A stretch of DNA of 64,000 nt, taken from an uncultured Acetatifactor sp. GTDB taxonomy: Bacteria > Bacillota > Clostridia > Lachnospirales > Lachnospiraceae. The stretch spans positions 44,539 through 108,538 of the forward strand of contig CAJTLR010000002.1 in NCBI GenBank assembly GCA_910577185.1. Direction: 5' to 3'. Every line of letters begins with the position of its first letter. The first letter of the stretch is position 1. Both the position numbers and the translations under genes were made by a program. This document shows positions 1-8,379 of this stretch, piece after piece. The notes under the pieces were generated by a model. It searched no databases. It was given only the letters and a program-made list of their open reading frames with translations, and was not told where the DNA came from.

Positions 1-39
1 CCCCTCCCGGGAGTCAAAATAAAATTCCTCTTTCAGCAT
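1..39 (-). CDS. Start of a CDS running off the left edge
   Basis: An ATG at 39-37 on the minus strand follows a strong GGAGG ribosome site with 7 nt spacing. Thirteen codons are visible and read MLKEEFYFDSREG. No stop occurs before the edge. The N-terminus resembles the beginning of Lachnospiraceae alpha/beta hydrolases (lysophospholipase-like), but thirteen residues are too few to be sure. It lies 70 bp downstream of metG in the same direction and could be co-transcribed with it. Confidence 0.5.
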   Translation of the reverse strand, partial: MLKEEFYFDSREG

Positions 40-109
40 CAGACAACCTCCATACTGCCGCCGTGGGACAGTCCGGCAAATCCCGCCCTGCCCCACATCC
101 CTTTTCCTG

Positions 110-2086
110 TCAGGCGATCTCCGCGCCTGAAGGCATATCCTTCTCCGGTTTCACCAGGGCCAGGCCGCCCTCCGCATCCTCCGCACACAGAATCATGCCT
201 TCCGACATCACTCCCGCCAGCTTGGCAGGCTTCAGGTTTACCAGCACCATCACCTTCTTGCCCACCATCTCCTCAGGGGAATAGTATGCCCTGATGCCGG
301 ACACGATCTGTTTCACCTGACTGCCGATTTTTACCTGGCTGCAAAGCAGCTTTTTGGACTTGGGCACGGCCTGGCAGGAAAGGATCTCCCCCACCTGGAA
401 CTGCATTCTGGAAAAATCCTCATAGGAAATTTCCGGTTTTGCCTCAATGTCTATGACAGGCTCCTGCTCCTGCGCCTGCTCTTCTGCCGGAGCCGCAGCC
501 TGCATGGCCGCCGCAATCTCCAGGTCCCGTTTCTCCACTTCCTTCATGTCCAGCCTGGCAAACAGAATTTCCGGCTGTTCCGTCACTTTCGTACCGTTTT
601 CATAAAGTCCGAACTCTTCCAGCCGGTCAAATCCCCGCAATTCCGTGTTTAGCTGTGCGGCAATCCGTTCTGCCGTCTCAGGCATAAAAGGCTGCAGCAG
701 GGATGCGCCGATGCAGATTCCCTCCACCAGATGATAGAGCACTGTGGACAGCCGGTCTGCCTTCTGGGGATCCTTTGCCAGAACCCAGGGCTCCGTCTCG
801 TCAATATATTTATTGCAGCGCTTAAAGACCGCAAAAATCTCTGTCAGCGCGTCCGCCACCCTTAAGTCTGCCATCTTATCCGTGACCTTCCGGTAAGCCC
901 CCGTGGCAACCGCCCTTAAATCCCCGTCCAGGGCCTCGTCCGCTGCGTCCTTGTTGGCCACAATGCCTCCGAAATATTTATTGCTCATGGAAATGGTGCG
1001 GTTCACCAGATTGCCCAGGGTATTTGCCAGGTCGGAATTGGTCCGCTCCGCAATCAGCTCCCAGGTGGCATTGCCGTCATTTTCAAAAGGCATCTCATGC
1101 AGCATGTAATAGCGCACCGCGTCCACCCCGAAGAAATCTACCAGGTCATCCACATAAATCACATTTCCCCTGGATTTGCTCATCTTGCCGCTGTTCATCA
1201 GAAGCCAGGGATGTCCGAAAATCTGCCTGGGCAGGGGTTCTCCCAGCGCCATCAGAAAAATGGGCCAGTATATGGTGTGGAACCGGATAATGTCCTTTCC
1301 GATCAGATGCAGGTCAGCGGGCCAGAATTTCCGGTACTGCTCCGTGCTGTTTCCCTCCGCGTCATAGCCGATGCCCGTGATGTAATTGGTCAGCGCGTCC
1401 AGCCACACATACACCACATGCCCCGGGTCAAAGTCCACGGGAACCCCCCACTGAAAAGATGTCCTGGACACACACAGGTCCTGCAGTCCCGGCAGCAGGA
1501 AATTGTTCATCATCTCATTTTTACGCGACACCGGCTGAATAAATTCCGGATGCTCGTTGATATGTCTGATGAGCCGGTCCGCATATTTGCTCATACGGAA
1601 AAAATAGGCCTCTTCCCTGGCAGGTTTCACCTCCCTGCCGCAGTCCGGACATTTGCCGTCCACCAGCTGGGACTCCGTCCAGAAGGACTCGCAGGGCGTA
1701 CAGTACATCCCTTCGTAGGCGCCTTTGTAGATATCATCCTGGTCATACAGCCTTTTGAAAATCTTCTGTACCTGCGCCTCATGATAATCATCCGTAGTCC
1801 GTATAAACTTGTCATAGGAAATATTCAGCATATCGCACAGTCCCCGGATAACGCCCGCCACCTGGTCCACAAACTCCCTGGGGGTGGTGCCCGCTTCCTG
1901 TGCCTTCAGCTCAATCTTCTGCCCGTGCTCGTCCGTCCCTGTCTGGAAAAAAACATCATAGCCTTCCATTCTCTTGAACCGCGCAATGCTGTCTGCCAGC
2001 ACGATCTCATAATTGTTGCCGATATGCGGCTTGCCCGAGGTATAGGCAATGGCTGTGGTAAGATAGTATTTTCCCTTGCTTTCCAT
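110..2086 (-). CDS. metG: Methionyl-tRNA synthetase
   Basis: This cytosolic enzyme charges tRNA-Met and the initiator tRNA with methionine, using ATP. The 658-residue protein has the class I signature HIGN at residues 21-24, a zinc-knuckle insert with CTPC and CPDC pairs near residues 128-150, and the second signature KMSKS near residue 300. An anticodon-binding helical domain follows. From about residue 555 there is a C-terminal EMAP/Trbp111-type tRNA-binding domain (FSRMQFQVGEI, then a KSKKL stretch), joined by an Ala/Glu/Gln-rich linker. Length and domain order fit the dimeric bacterial MetG form. The ATG follows an AGGAGA ribosome site. About 150 nt of hairpin-rich leader separates the likely promoter from the start codon, so attenuation is plausible. 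Confidence 0.97.
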   Translation of the reverse strand: MESKGKYYLTTAIAYTSGKPHIGNNYEIVLADSIARFKRMEGYDVFFQTGTDEHGQKIELKAQEAGTTPREFVDQVAGVIRGLCDMLNISYDKFIRTTDDYHEAQVQKIFKRLYDQDDIYKGAYEGMYCTPCESFWTESQLVDGKCPDCGREVKPAREEAYFFRMSKYADRLIRHINEHPEFIQPVSRKNEMMNNFLLPGLQDLCVSRTSFQWGVPVDFDPGHVVYVWLDALTNYITGIGYDAEGNSTEQYRKFWPADLHLIGKDIIRFHTIYWPIFLMALGEPLPRQIFGHPWLLMNSGKMSKSRGNVIYVDDLVDFFGVDAVRYYMLHEMPFENDGNATWELIAERTNSDLANTLGNLVNRTISMSNKYFGGIVANKDAADEALDGDLRAVATGAYRKVTDKMADLRVADALTEIFAVFKRCNKYIDETEPWVLAKDPQKADRLSTVLYHLVEGICIGASLLQPFMPETAERIAAQLNTELRGFDRLEEFGLYENGTKVTEQPEILFARLDMKEVEKRDLEIAAAMQAAAPAEEQAQEQEPVIDIEAKPEISYEDFSRMQFQVGEILSCQAVPKSKKLLCSQVKIGSQVKQIVSGIRAYYSPEEMVGKKVMVLVNLKPAKLAGVMSEGMILCAEDAEGGLALVKPEKDMPSGAEIA

Positions 2087-2109
2087 CTCATTTCTCCTCT
2101 CTTATTTCT

Positions 2110-2230
2110 CCTGTACGGCACATCAAAAAGTGCCTTCGGCACCTTGTATGCATGTTTTATAACAGACTTCATACAAGGTAAATAAGAAGCCCGTCTCCTA
2201 CTGCCTATCTTGCACCAGAAGACGAGCCCG
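2110..2230 (-). promoter_or_regulatory. Structured metG leader with terminator-like hairpin
   Basis: On the minus strand, between the promoter and metG, three inverted repeats occur in order. The first is AGACGAGC (2220-2227) against GCCCGTCT (2189-2196), with one wobble pair. The second is a perfect 10-bp pair (2170-2179 with 2141-2150). The third is a compact GTGCC-GAA-GGCAC hairpin followed by five T (2125-2142). The GTGCC arm at 2117-2121 can pair instead with GGCAC at 2130-2134, which would disrupt the terminator. This looks like a transcription attenuator. No T-box core (GGUGGNACCGCG) is visible, so a T-box is not supported. Confidence 0.5.
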
Positions 2231-2249
2231 TATGCCCTCTTAATTAAAA

Positions 2250-2279
2250 ATGGTATCACAAAAACCTCTTGACTGTCAA
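2250..2279 (-). promoter_or_regulatory. Sigma-A promoter for metG
   Basis: On the minus strand, TTGACA (2279-2274) lies 18 bp from TACCAT (2255-2250), which has an extended TGA just upstream. It overlaps the gap after the preceding gene's end. The transcript would begin near 2243, giving a leader of roughly 155 nt. Confidence 0.55.
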
Positions 2280-2289
2280 TAACCAATTC

Positions 2290-3027
2290 TCACTTCGCCG
2301 ACAGCCTGCTGTACTCCCCTTTCCGGTCATAAGAATCCAGAAGATAACTGTCATCCGTCAAAATACAGTCTATTTCCAGTTTATCCCCCCGGAACTTACT
2401 GTGTTTGCGCAAATCTTCCTTCGGTTTTTCCTGCTTTGCCTGAAAAGAATCCTTATTGTGGGTGTTGAAAAAATTCCCCGGAAGATGCCCGGTCAGCTGT
2501 CCGGTCACATCCTTGAACTTCACCTTTATTTTCTGCCAAATGCCCTTTTCCTGCCCGCCCGCTTCATTGACAGGCGCAAAATAGGGATTTTCCTCCACTC
2601 TTCCGGGAGGAGCCACTGCCGTGGAAGCTGCCGCCACCTGCCCCGGATGTAAGATGCCGGCAGGGTCCGGAACATGGCTTTCCCGGCCCGCAGGACCTGC
2701 GCCTGCCACATCCGCCGCACTGCCCTCCCGGCCTTCCATCAGGGCCTGTGCCCCATCCGTTCTTGTCCCATCGCCCACGGCCTCACTGGAACCCCAGATG
2801 CTCTTCAAAAGCCTTTTTCCGTTTCCCAGCGTCTTCTCCAGCCATGCCGACAGGGAAAACTGCCCTTCCGGCTGCGGGGGCGCTTCCGGTACTGCCTGGG
2901 AAGCAGCGCCGGAAGACGCCGATGACGCACCGGACTCTTCTTTCCTGTAATGGGCATGATCGTGCATGCAGTTGGTCACATGGTGCACCTCTCTCCCATG
3001 ATCCCTGCCGATTCCGTCAAAATGCAT
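2290..3027 (-). CDS. Hypothetical protein with His-rich N-terminus and disordered middle
   Basis: No family recognised. The 245-residue protein begins with a short His-rich stretch (several HH/HxH pairs and one Cys in the first 26 residues). A long Ala/Ser/Gly/Pro-rich, probably disordered middle follows. The C-terminal end, from about residue 205, is more ordered and charged (KFRGDKLEIDCILTDDSYLLDSYDRKGEYSRL). There is no signal peptide or membrane segment. The gene lies between rpe and metG in the same direction, and its stop is within the metG promoter region. The last 40 residues are the best candidate for a conserved domain. Function unknown. Confidence 0.7.
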   Translation of the reverse strand: MHFDGIGRDHGREVHHVTNCMHDHAHYRKEESGASSASSGAASQAVPEAPPQPEGQFSLSAWLEKTLGNGKRLLKSIWGSSEAVGDGTRTDGAQALMEGREGSAADVAGAGPAGRESHVPDPAGILHPGQVAAASTAVAPPGRVEENPYFAPVNEAGGQEKGIWQKIKVKFKDVTGQLTGHLPGNFFNTHNKDSFQAKQEKPKEDLRKHSKFRGDKLEIDCILTDDSYLLDSYDRKGEYSRLSAK

Positions 3028-3091
3028 ACTTCCACCCCCTTATCCAATCCTTTTCCTTTATTTCTATTTTCAGCCGAAAGTATGCAAAGCC

Positions 3092-3760
3092 TTACCTTTT
3101 ATATTTGTCCTGCCCCAATATATTCATAAAACTCTTTACATTTTCCGAAACCCGGTTCTGGAAAACCGCAGAACCGGACACGATAATATTGGCTCCCGCC
3201 TCCAGGGCCAGTTCCACATTGTCCGGCCGGATACCGCCATCCACCTCAATGTCCGTCCTCAATCCCTTTTCCAGCACCATGGAACGGACTTCACGCACTT
3301 TCCCCAGACATTCCGGCAGCAGTTTCTGGCCGCCGAATCCCGGCTTCACCGTCATCACAAGAACCATGTCCACCAGCTTAAGATATGGTTCCACCGCCTT
3401 CGCAGGCGTTTCCGGGCTTATGGTAATCCCCACTTTCTTTCCCAGAAAGCGGATTCTCTGTATTGTCCCGGTCACATCCTCCGTGGCCTCCAGATGGAAA
3501 TTGATCAGATCCGCCCCGCAGTCCGCAAATTCCTTCACAAACCGCTCCGGTTTGTGGATCATCAGATGGACATCGAAGAAAATGTCGGAACATTTTCGTA
3601 TGGACAGAATGACCGGCATTCCAAAAGAAATATCCGGCACAAAGACCCCATCCATCACATCGATATGCAGATACCGCGCGCCTGCATGCTCTGCCTCTTT
3701 GATCTGTTTCCCAAGCCTGCTGAAATCTGCTGCCAAAATAGACGGTGATAAAATGTTCAT
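3092..3760 (-). CDS. rpe: Ribulose-phosphate 3-epimerase
   Basis: Interconverts D-ribulose 5-phosphate and D-xylulose 5-phosphate in the cytosolic pentose phosphate pathway. The 222-residue TIM barrel shows the typical N-terminus (MNILSPSILAADFSRLG), the metal-binding HIDVMDG and DVHLM segments, the MTVKPGFGGQ loop and the DGGI and GSAVF phosphate-binding loops. An upstream in-frame start would add 17 residues, but the ATG at 3760 has an AGGAGGGG ribosome site and begins exactly at the conserved family start. In Bacillota rpe usually sits near rsgA and prkC; here it sits between an amidase gene and a hypothetical gene. It supplies the xylulose 5-phosphate step that the pentose operon at 10-15 kb relies on. 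Confidence 0.96.
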   Translation of the reverse strand: MNILSPSILAADFSRLGKQIKEAEHAGARYLHIDVMDGVFVPDISFGMPVILSIRKCSDIFFDVHLMIHKPERFVKEFADCGADLINFHLEATEDVTGTIQRIRFLGKKVGITISPETPAKAVEPYLKLVDMVLVMTVKPGFGGQKLLPECLGKVREVRSMVLEKGLRTDIEVDGGIRPDNVELALEAGANIIVSGSAVFQNRVSENVKSFMNILGQDKYKR

Positions 3761-3841
3761 CCTGCCCCTCCTTGTCCATGACGGCCCGGGCAGTCTTCCT
3801 GCCCGGTTCATTTTTCGGCAAGGTCTATTTTAACAAAGATT

Positions 3842-5512
3842 CTACAGCTTGTCCACGTCCTTTTTCAATTGTTCCCATGCATCTTCATGTTCCGTATAAT
3901 AAATCGGGCATTTTTTGCCGCCGCAGTCATAATGGCGCAGAATATCTTCCGAATCCAGCCCATAGGCCTCCGTGAGCCATGCCAGCAGCGAAACCAGGGA
4001 ATCATAGGTCTCCTGGGTGAAGGATCCATCCTCCGCCAGATAACAGCACTCGATGGATATGGAATCATAATTCCGCGTCATCACCGCGTAGGCGATCTCG
4101 TCCAGGGGCACGCACTGGATAATCTCCCCATCATAGCCGATGATAAAATGGGAACTGACGCTGACCTCGTGAGTGTCCTTCTGCTGCTCAAAATAACTGC
4201 GGTTCTGGGCGGCGCTGGTTCCCGGATTTGCGGTATAATGTACAAAAAGATTTGTCACCGTCTCCAGTGCATCCCCGGGCCTGGAGTATTCATTGGGTGT
4301 CAGAAAGTTTTCTTCCCACCGGGGATGGCCTTCAAACACCTCCGACGGAAGCCCCTGAACCATGGCGCCGGAATAAGCCCCTGCCCCCGTATTGTTTCCT
4401 CCAGAAGACTGCACGGAACCCTCCCCCATGTTTCCCGCCTCCGCTGCCTGATTGTTCTTAAAGATATAGAATCCTGCCAGTATTACGATACACAGGATCC
4501 ATACCCCTACCATAAACTGCTGTCTCTGCGCACGTTTTCTGCGGCGTGCCCGGGTAGGACGCCTGGTATCCGGACGGAAGCCATATCCGGAAAAATCCCC
4601 CCTGGGAACCCTGGGACGCACTGCCGCGCCGCTTCTCCTTCCCACGACGGGCCCTGACAATGTCCGGGGCCGGGAAACCGGCATACTGACTGCGGAAACT
4701 GCCTTCCGGGCACTTCTGACACTTCTGTCATCTTTTTCATACGGTGTATTTCCACCGTTTTCCCCTGCGCGCTTTCCTATGTAGAAGGCATTCTCCCTTT
4801 GTTCCGCCGCGGAACGCTTTCCTGTATAAAAGACATTTTCTTCCGTGCTTTCCTTCCGGGACACCTGCCGTCTTCCCCGTGCCTGAGCATTTCTGTCATC
4901 AGTGTCATATTCATCATATGTGCGTTCCCCTGCCGACACGGGGCGCTGTCTCTGCGCATATTCCCGCTCCCCACCGTCTCTTTCCTGGTGCGCCGCGGGG
5001 CGCTGCCTCTGCGCATATTCCCGCTCCCCACCGTCTCTTTCCCGGCGCGGCGCGGGGCGCTGCTGTCTCTGCGCATATCCTTCTTCCCAGCCGTCTTCCA
5101 GGTACGACATGGGGCGCTGTCTCTGCGCATATCCCCACTCCCCATGGTCTCTTTCCCCATATGACATAGGACGGTGCCTCTGTGCGTATCCCCTTTCTTC
5201 ACAGTCGTCTTCCCGTTGCGGTGCGGGGCGCTGCCTCTGTGCGTATCCCCTTTCTTCACAGTCGTCTTCCAGGTACGCCTGCTTTCCCTGCTTCATCTTA
5301 TCGGTGGCATCGTGATCCCAGGGCATCATAATCACATTGTCCTCTTCCGTATCCCTTTCCGTTCTCCTGCGTCCGGAGGAAACCTGCGCCCTCCTCTGGG
5401 GACTCCTCATGCGGCTGCGCTGTGCCGCATAATCTGCCAGATACGGATTTCTCCTGTCCGCATACTCCTCATAATCTTCTCTTTTCCGTGCACCCTCGTT
5501 CTGCCTTGCCAT
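3842..5512 (-). CDS. Membrane-anchored N-acetylmuramoyl-L-alanine amidase with long repeat-rich N-terminal region
   Basis: The C-terminal 160 residues form an amidase_2/PGRP-type domain that would cut the muramoyl-L-alanine bond of peptidoglycan. Visible features are LFVHYTANPG (first zinc His), SSHFIIGYDG, the SIECC strand and a closing HYDCGGKKCP with the expected His and Cys ligands. A single membrane helix (QQFMVGVWILCIVILAGFY, near residue 335) precedes it, following an Arg/Lys-rich stretch, so the N-terminal ~330 residues should be cytoplasmic and the enzyme outside. That N-terminal part is highly charged and contains about six imperfect 18-19 residue repeats ending in GYAQRQRP or EYAQRQRP. 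Amidases of this family normally lack such a tail. A role in septal or cytoskeletal docking is only a guess. Confidence 0.85.
   Translation of the reverse strand: MARQNEGARKREDYEEYADRRNPYLADYAAQRSRMRSPQRRAQVSSGRRRTERDTEEDNVIMMPWDHDATDKMKQGKQAYLEDDCEERGYAQRQRPAPQREDDCEERGYAQRHRPMSYGERDHGEWGYAQRQRPMSYLEDGWEEGYAQRQQRPAPRRERDGGEREYAQRQRPAAHQERDGGEREYAQRQRPVSAGERTYDEYDTDDRNAQARGRRQVSRKESTEENVFYTGKRSAAEQRENAFYIGKRAGENGGNTPYEKDDRSVRSARKAVSAVSMPVSRPRTLSGPVVGRRSGAAVRPRVPRGDFSGYGFRPDTRRPTRARRRKRAQRQQFMVGVWILCIVILAGFYIFKNNQAAEAGNMGEGSVQSSGGNNTGAGAYSGAMVQGLPSEVFEGHPRWEENFLTPNEYSRPGDALETVTNLFVHYTANPGTSAAQNRSYFEQQKDTHEVSVSSHFIIGYDGEIIQCVPLDEIAYAVMTRNYDSISIECCYLAEDGSFTQETYDSLVSLLAWLTEAYGLDSEDILRHYDCGGKKCPIYYTEHEDAWEQLKKDVDKL
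4870..5290 (-). repeat. Tandem ~55-bp coding repeats inside the amidase gene
   Basis: Imperfect direct repeats with a 54-57 bp period encode the (E/D)R-x-x-GE-x-(G/E)YAQRQRP unit. Neighbouring copies share long identical DNA stretches around the CTGCGCATAT motif on the plus strand. Copy number could therefore vary between strains by slippage. Confidence 0.8.
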
Positions 5513-5759
5513 CCTCTACACCTCTGTATTTCCGATATTTATGAAAGTCTCTCCAGCCCTTCTGCCTTCCTGCAGCAGCCGGCCTGCATGTACAAGTTTC
5601 ATAACCGTTTATAAAGTACACCCAAACGGTTCCTTCTGTTTTTCATAAATACAATATAATGCAGAAATGTATCTTGTTTGTTTAATTTTTAATTAATATT
5701 TGTACACGAAATGAAAAAACTCCTCTGTTGCTGCCTGATTACAACAAGATCCCTTTCTC

Positions 5760-6665
5760 TCATTCCTGCCGGAACACGCCCCTGAAAGCCCTGTATGTTC
5801 TGGCCAGCCCCTCCTGAAAATCTATATACTCAAATCCCATCTCCTTTTTGCCCTTCTCGTTGCAGCAAAGTTCCGACTCCTCCCCGGTCACCGCAAACGG
5901 CAGCGGAATCCCCTGGGCGCGGGCCTGCTCCACCGTAATCGGAATTTCGTCAAATTCCACATCTGCCGCATTTTTCAGCGCTTCCAGAAAAGACGCATAT
6001 GTCATGACCTGGTCCTGGCACAGATTGTATGCCTGGCCATATGCCTTTTCCTGCAGCAGGCATTTCAGTGCGGCCTCTGCCGCATCTTTTACATAAACAC
6101 ATTGAAAGCTTCCTTCAGCATCCGTGATCCGGGGCAGAATATGATTCTGTACCAGCAGCTGAATGTATGCCGACTCCCTGGGTGCATAATTGTACGGTCC
6201 GTAGACTATTGCAGGACGTAATATAGTATATTCTATCTCCTTCTGGGCACACTCCACCCTCAGTTCCTGCTCCAGCGCCACTTTTCCCGCAATATAGGCC
6301 CCGGCCTCCCCGGGAAAGTTCCTTGTCTCCAGCGCCGTGTCCTCATCCTTCTTTTTCCCGGTGCCTCTCTGGTACACATCCACTGTGCTGATCAGGACAT
6401 ATTGCGTTACCTTTCCTGCCATGTTCTGGAGTACCTTCGCGATATCCCCTTCCTCATACGCACAAAAATCCACAATGGCATCATACCTTTCCTCCATCCG
6501 GCGCCAGAGCGTCTCATCCCTCCGGTCACCCCGGATCTGCTTCACACCGAAATTCTCCATGGAGTAAGTTCCCCGGTTCAGCACCGTAATCTCATGCTTT
6601 CCCGATGCCTGCATGACAAAAACCCTGCCCAAAAAATAACTGCCGCCTATGACTAAAATTTTCAT
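5760..6665 (-). CDS. NAD-dependent epimerase/dehydratase family protein (SDR)
   Basis: An extended short-chain dehydrogenase of about 301 residues. It opens with a Rossmann motif (MKILVIGGSYFLGR, a GGxxFxG variant of GxxGxxG). ISTVDVYQ follows, then a site where YIAGKVALE gives the YxxxK catalytic pair, and RPAIVYGPYN downstream. It probably acts on a nucleotide sugar or other carbohydrate, but the substrate cannot be read from sequence. The frame opens upstream, but the ATG at 6665 with a GGAGG site 5 nt away begins exactly at the cofactor-binding strand. It is monocistronic and divergent from the alcohol dehydrogenase. Its 5' region carries two strong inverted repeats. Confidence 0.85.
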   Translation of the reverse strand: MKILVIGGSYFLGRVFVMQASGKHEITVLNRGTYSMENFGVKQIRGDRRDETLWRRMEERYDAIVDFCAYEEGDIAKVLQNMAGKVTQYVLISTVDVYQRGTGKKKDEDTALETRNFPGEAGAYIAGKVALEQELRVECAQKEIEYTILRPAIVYGPYNYAPRESAYIQLLVQNHILPRITDAEGSFQCVYVKDAAEAALKCLLQEKAYGQAYNLCQDQVMTYASFLEALKNAADVEFDEIPITVEQARAQGIPLPFAVTGEESELCCNEKGKKEMGFEYIDFQEGLARTYRAFRGVFRQE

Positions 6666-6701
6666 CCTTTCCTCCATTTCTGCGCGGCCTTTTGCACATG
6701 T

Positions 6702-6760
6702 CAAGTTTGTGGATGCCGCGCAGACACAAACTTGGGATTGAAAATTTTCAATTTTCAATC
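6702..6760. other. Two consecutive inverted repeats upstream of the epimerase gene
   Basis: CAAGTTTGT (6702-6710) pairs perfectly with ACAAACTTG (6726-6734). GATTGAAAA (6736-6744) pairs perfectly with TTTTCAATC (6752-6760). Both lie within 100 bp of the epimerase start codon at 6665, so they fall in its leader or promoter region and could be operators or leader hairpins. They account for part of the 381-bp gap between the divergent genes. Confidence 0.6.
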
Positions 6761-6877
6761 TTTCTCCTTTCGAGTTTACTTTTATTTTGGTTCCGTCTCC
6801 TGGCTTCCGCACTGTTTCCACTTCATTTTACCATCAGCATTTCCCGCTTTCAATCAAATTTAACCCTCACGGCATAC

Positions 6878-6917
6878 GCATGCCAATTAAAAATTTGCAT
6901 GCCAATTAGAAATATGC
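6878..6917. repeat. Two tandem 21-bp direct repeats (19-bp period)
   Basis: GCATGCCAATTAAAAATTTGC at 6878-6898 is followed immediately by a copy at 6897-6917 that differs at only two positions; the copies share their GC ends. The site is about 60 bp upstream of the likely alcohol dehydrogenase promoter. Spacing near two helical turns suggests a binding site for a regulator of the alcohol/aldehyde dehydrogenase pair. Confidence 0.55.
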
Positions 6918-6977
6918 AGGCATGGCTATTTTCTTCATTGCCCGCGGGAATAAATTATCAGGCCGTGATATTATCCC

Positions 6978-7006
6978 TTGAAATTCATGAAAAGAAGTGA
7001 TAAAAT
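6978..7006 (+). promoter_or_regulatory. Promoter for the alcohol/aldehyde dehydrogenase operon
   Basis: TTGAAA (6978-6983), a 17-bp spacer and TAAAAT (7001-7006) with an extended TGA directly upstream. It lies about 40 bp before the chosen ATG at 7047, which supports that start over the upstream in-frame codons. Confidence 0.6.
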
Positions 7007-7046
7007 CTTTGATATTCAAAGTAATATGAGTTGGAGGAGTCCTGAC

Positions 7047-8285
7047 ATGAATACGATAAAGAAACTTTATTGCAGATCGTTTCAGCTATGTTTCCGGGCG
7101 GCGCTTCCGTTTTTGCCCTACAGGGAACCCAAAATCCTGGACGATATGGAAAGCCTTGGCCGCCTTCTGGCAGACCAGGGAAACAAAAGCGTACTGATTG
7201 TCACGGATAAGGGGATCTCCGGCCTGGGACTGCTGGCGCCGTTGACAGATGCCCTGGAAAAAGCGGACATTGCCTATTGTATCTATGACGACACGGTACA
7301 AAATCCCACCATTGACAATGTGGAGCAGGCCCGGGAAGTCTATCTCGCGGAAGGCTGCACTGCCATCATCGCCTTCGGCGGAGGTTCTTCCATCGACTGC
7401 GCCAAGGCAGCCGCTGCCAGAATCGCAAAACCCCGGCAGCCGATACAGAAAATGCGCGGTCTTCTGAAAATACATAAAAAACTTCCCACACTGGTTGCCA
7501 TCCCCACAACCGCAGGCACCGGCAGCGAAACCACCCTGGCCGCCGTGATCACGGATTCTGCCACACACCACAAATATCCCGTCAATGACTTCGTGCTCAT
7601 TCCCAGATACGCGGTTCTGGACTACCGCGTCACCACCGGCCTGCCCAGGCAGATCACCGCCACCACGGGAATGGATGCCCTGACCCATGCGGTGGAAGCC
7701 TACATCGGAGGCAGCACCACAAAGCTTACCCGTAAAATGGCCGAGACGGCCGTCCGCCTGATCCGCGACAATCTGAAAGAGGCTTACGATCACGGGGACA
7801 ACGCAAAAGCGCGTGAAAATATGCTTCATGCCGCATATTGCGCCGGCATCGCCTTCACCCGTTCTTATGTGGGATATGTGCACGGAGTCGCCCATTCCCT
7901 GGGAGGAAGATACGGCATTCCCCATGGTCTGGCCAACGCGGTGATTCTGCCCTATTTTCTGGAGGCCTATGGAAAAAGCTGCGAAAAACGTCTGGGAAAG
8001 CTTGCCCGGATATGCGGCATTGCGCCGGAGAGCGCAGATGATCACGCCGCCTCCCGCAACTTTATCCGGTGGGTGCGCCAGATGAATCATTCCATGGACA
8101 TTCCCGACACCCTTGATGGCATACGGGAAGAAGATATTTCCCAAATGGCCGCCCACGCAGACAAGGAAAGCAATCCCCTTTATCCTGTGCCCCGCCTTAT
8201 GGACGCGGACGAACTGGCAGGCATGTACCTGGAAATCGCCGGCAAAAGGCAGGTGTCGGGAACCGTCCACGCGTCGTTTGTCTGA
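7047..8285 (+). CDS. Iron-containing alcohol dehydrogenase
   Basis: A group III Fe-ADH of about 412 residues that would interconvert an alcohol and an aldehyde with NAD(P)H in the cytosol. Visible are the NAD-binding GGGSSIDCAKA loop, the substrate-side TTAGTGSE motif, and metal-ligand positions in the MDALTHAVEAY segment and VHGVAHSLGGRYGIPHG. The ATG at 7047 follows TTGGAGGAG by 7 nt. The aldehyde dehydrogenase gene starts 95 bp downstream on the same strand, so alcohol and aldehyde are probably processed together. The true substrate (ethanol, longer-chain alcohol or a sugar-derived diol) is not determined. Confidence 0.93.
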   Translation: MNTIKKLYCRSFQLCFRAALPFLPYREPKILDDMESLGRLLADQGNKSVLIVTDKGISGLGLLAPLTDALEKADIAYCIYDDTVQNPTIDNVEQAREVYLAEGCTAIIAFGGGSSIDCAKAAAARIAKPRQPIQKMRGLLKIHKKLPTLVAIPTTAGTGSETTLAAVITDSATHHKYPVNDFVLIPRYAVLDYRVTTGLPRQITATTGMDALTHAVEAYIGGSTTKLTRKMAETAVRLIRDNLKEAYDHGDNAKARENMLHAAYCAGIAFTRSYVGYVHGVAHSLGGRYGIPHGLANAVILPYFLEAYGKSCEKRLGKLARICGIAPESADDHAASRNFIRWVRQMNHSMDIPDTLDGIREEDISQMAAHADKESNPLYPVPRLMDADELAGMYLEIAGKRQVSGTVHASFV

Positions 8286-8379
8286 ATCTTTCCGCGGATA
8301 AAATCCGGCTGACCGCCTTTGGCCTGACCACAGCAGTCCTGACCGGTACCTTATCCCCGAAAGCAAAGAAAGGAGCAAT

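Noticed and set aside
1097..2185. A 362-codon plus-strand ORF opposite metG
   Set aside because: It is antisense to unmistakable methionyl-tRNA synthetase motifs and lacks a ribosome site.
2087..2289. T-box riboswitch for metG
   Set aside because: No T-box core sequence or stem I specifier features were found. Only generic hairpins and a terminator are present.
4777..5315. Repeat-rich plus- and minus-strand ORFs that look like Cys/Arg-rich repeat proteins
   Set aside because: They are other-frame readings of the tandem repeats in the amidase gene. They have no ribosome sites and their repeats simply mirror that gene.
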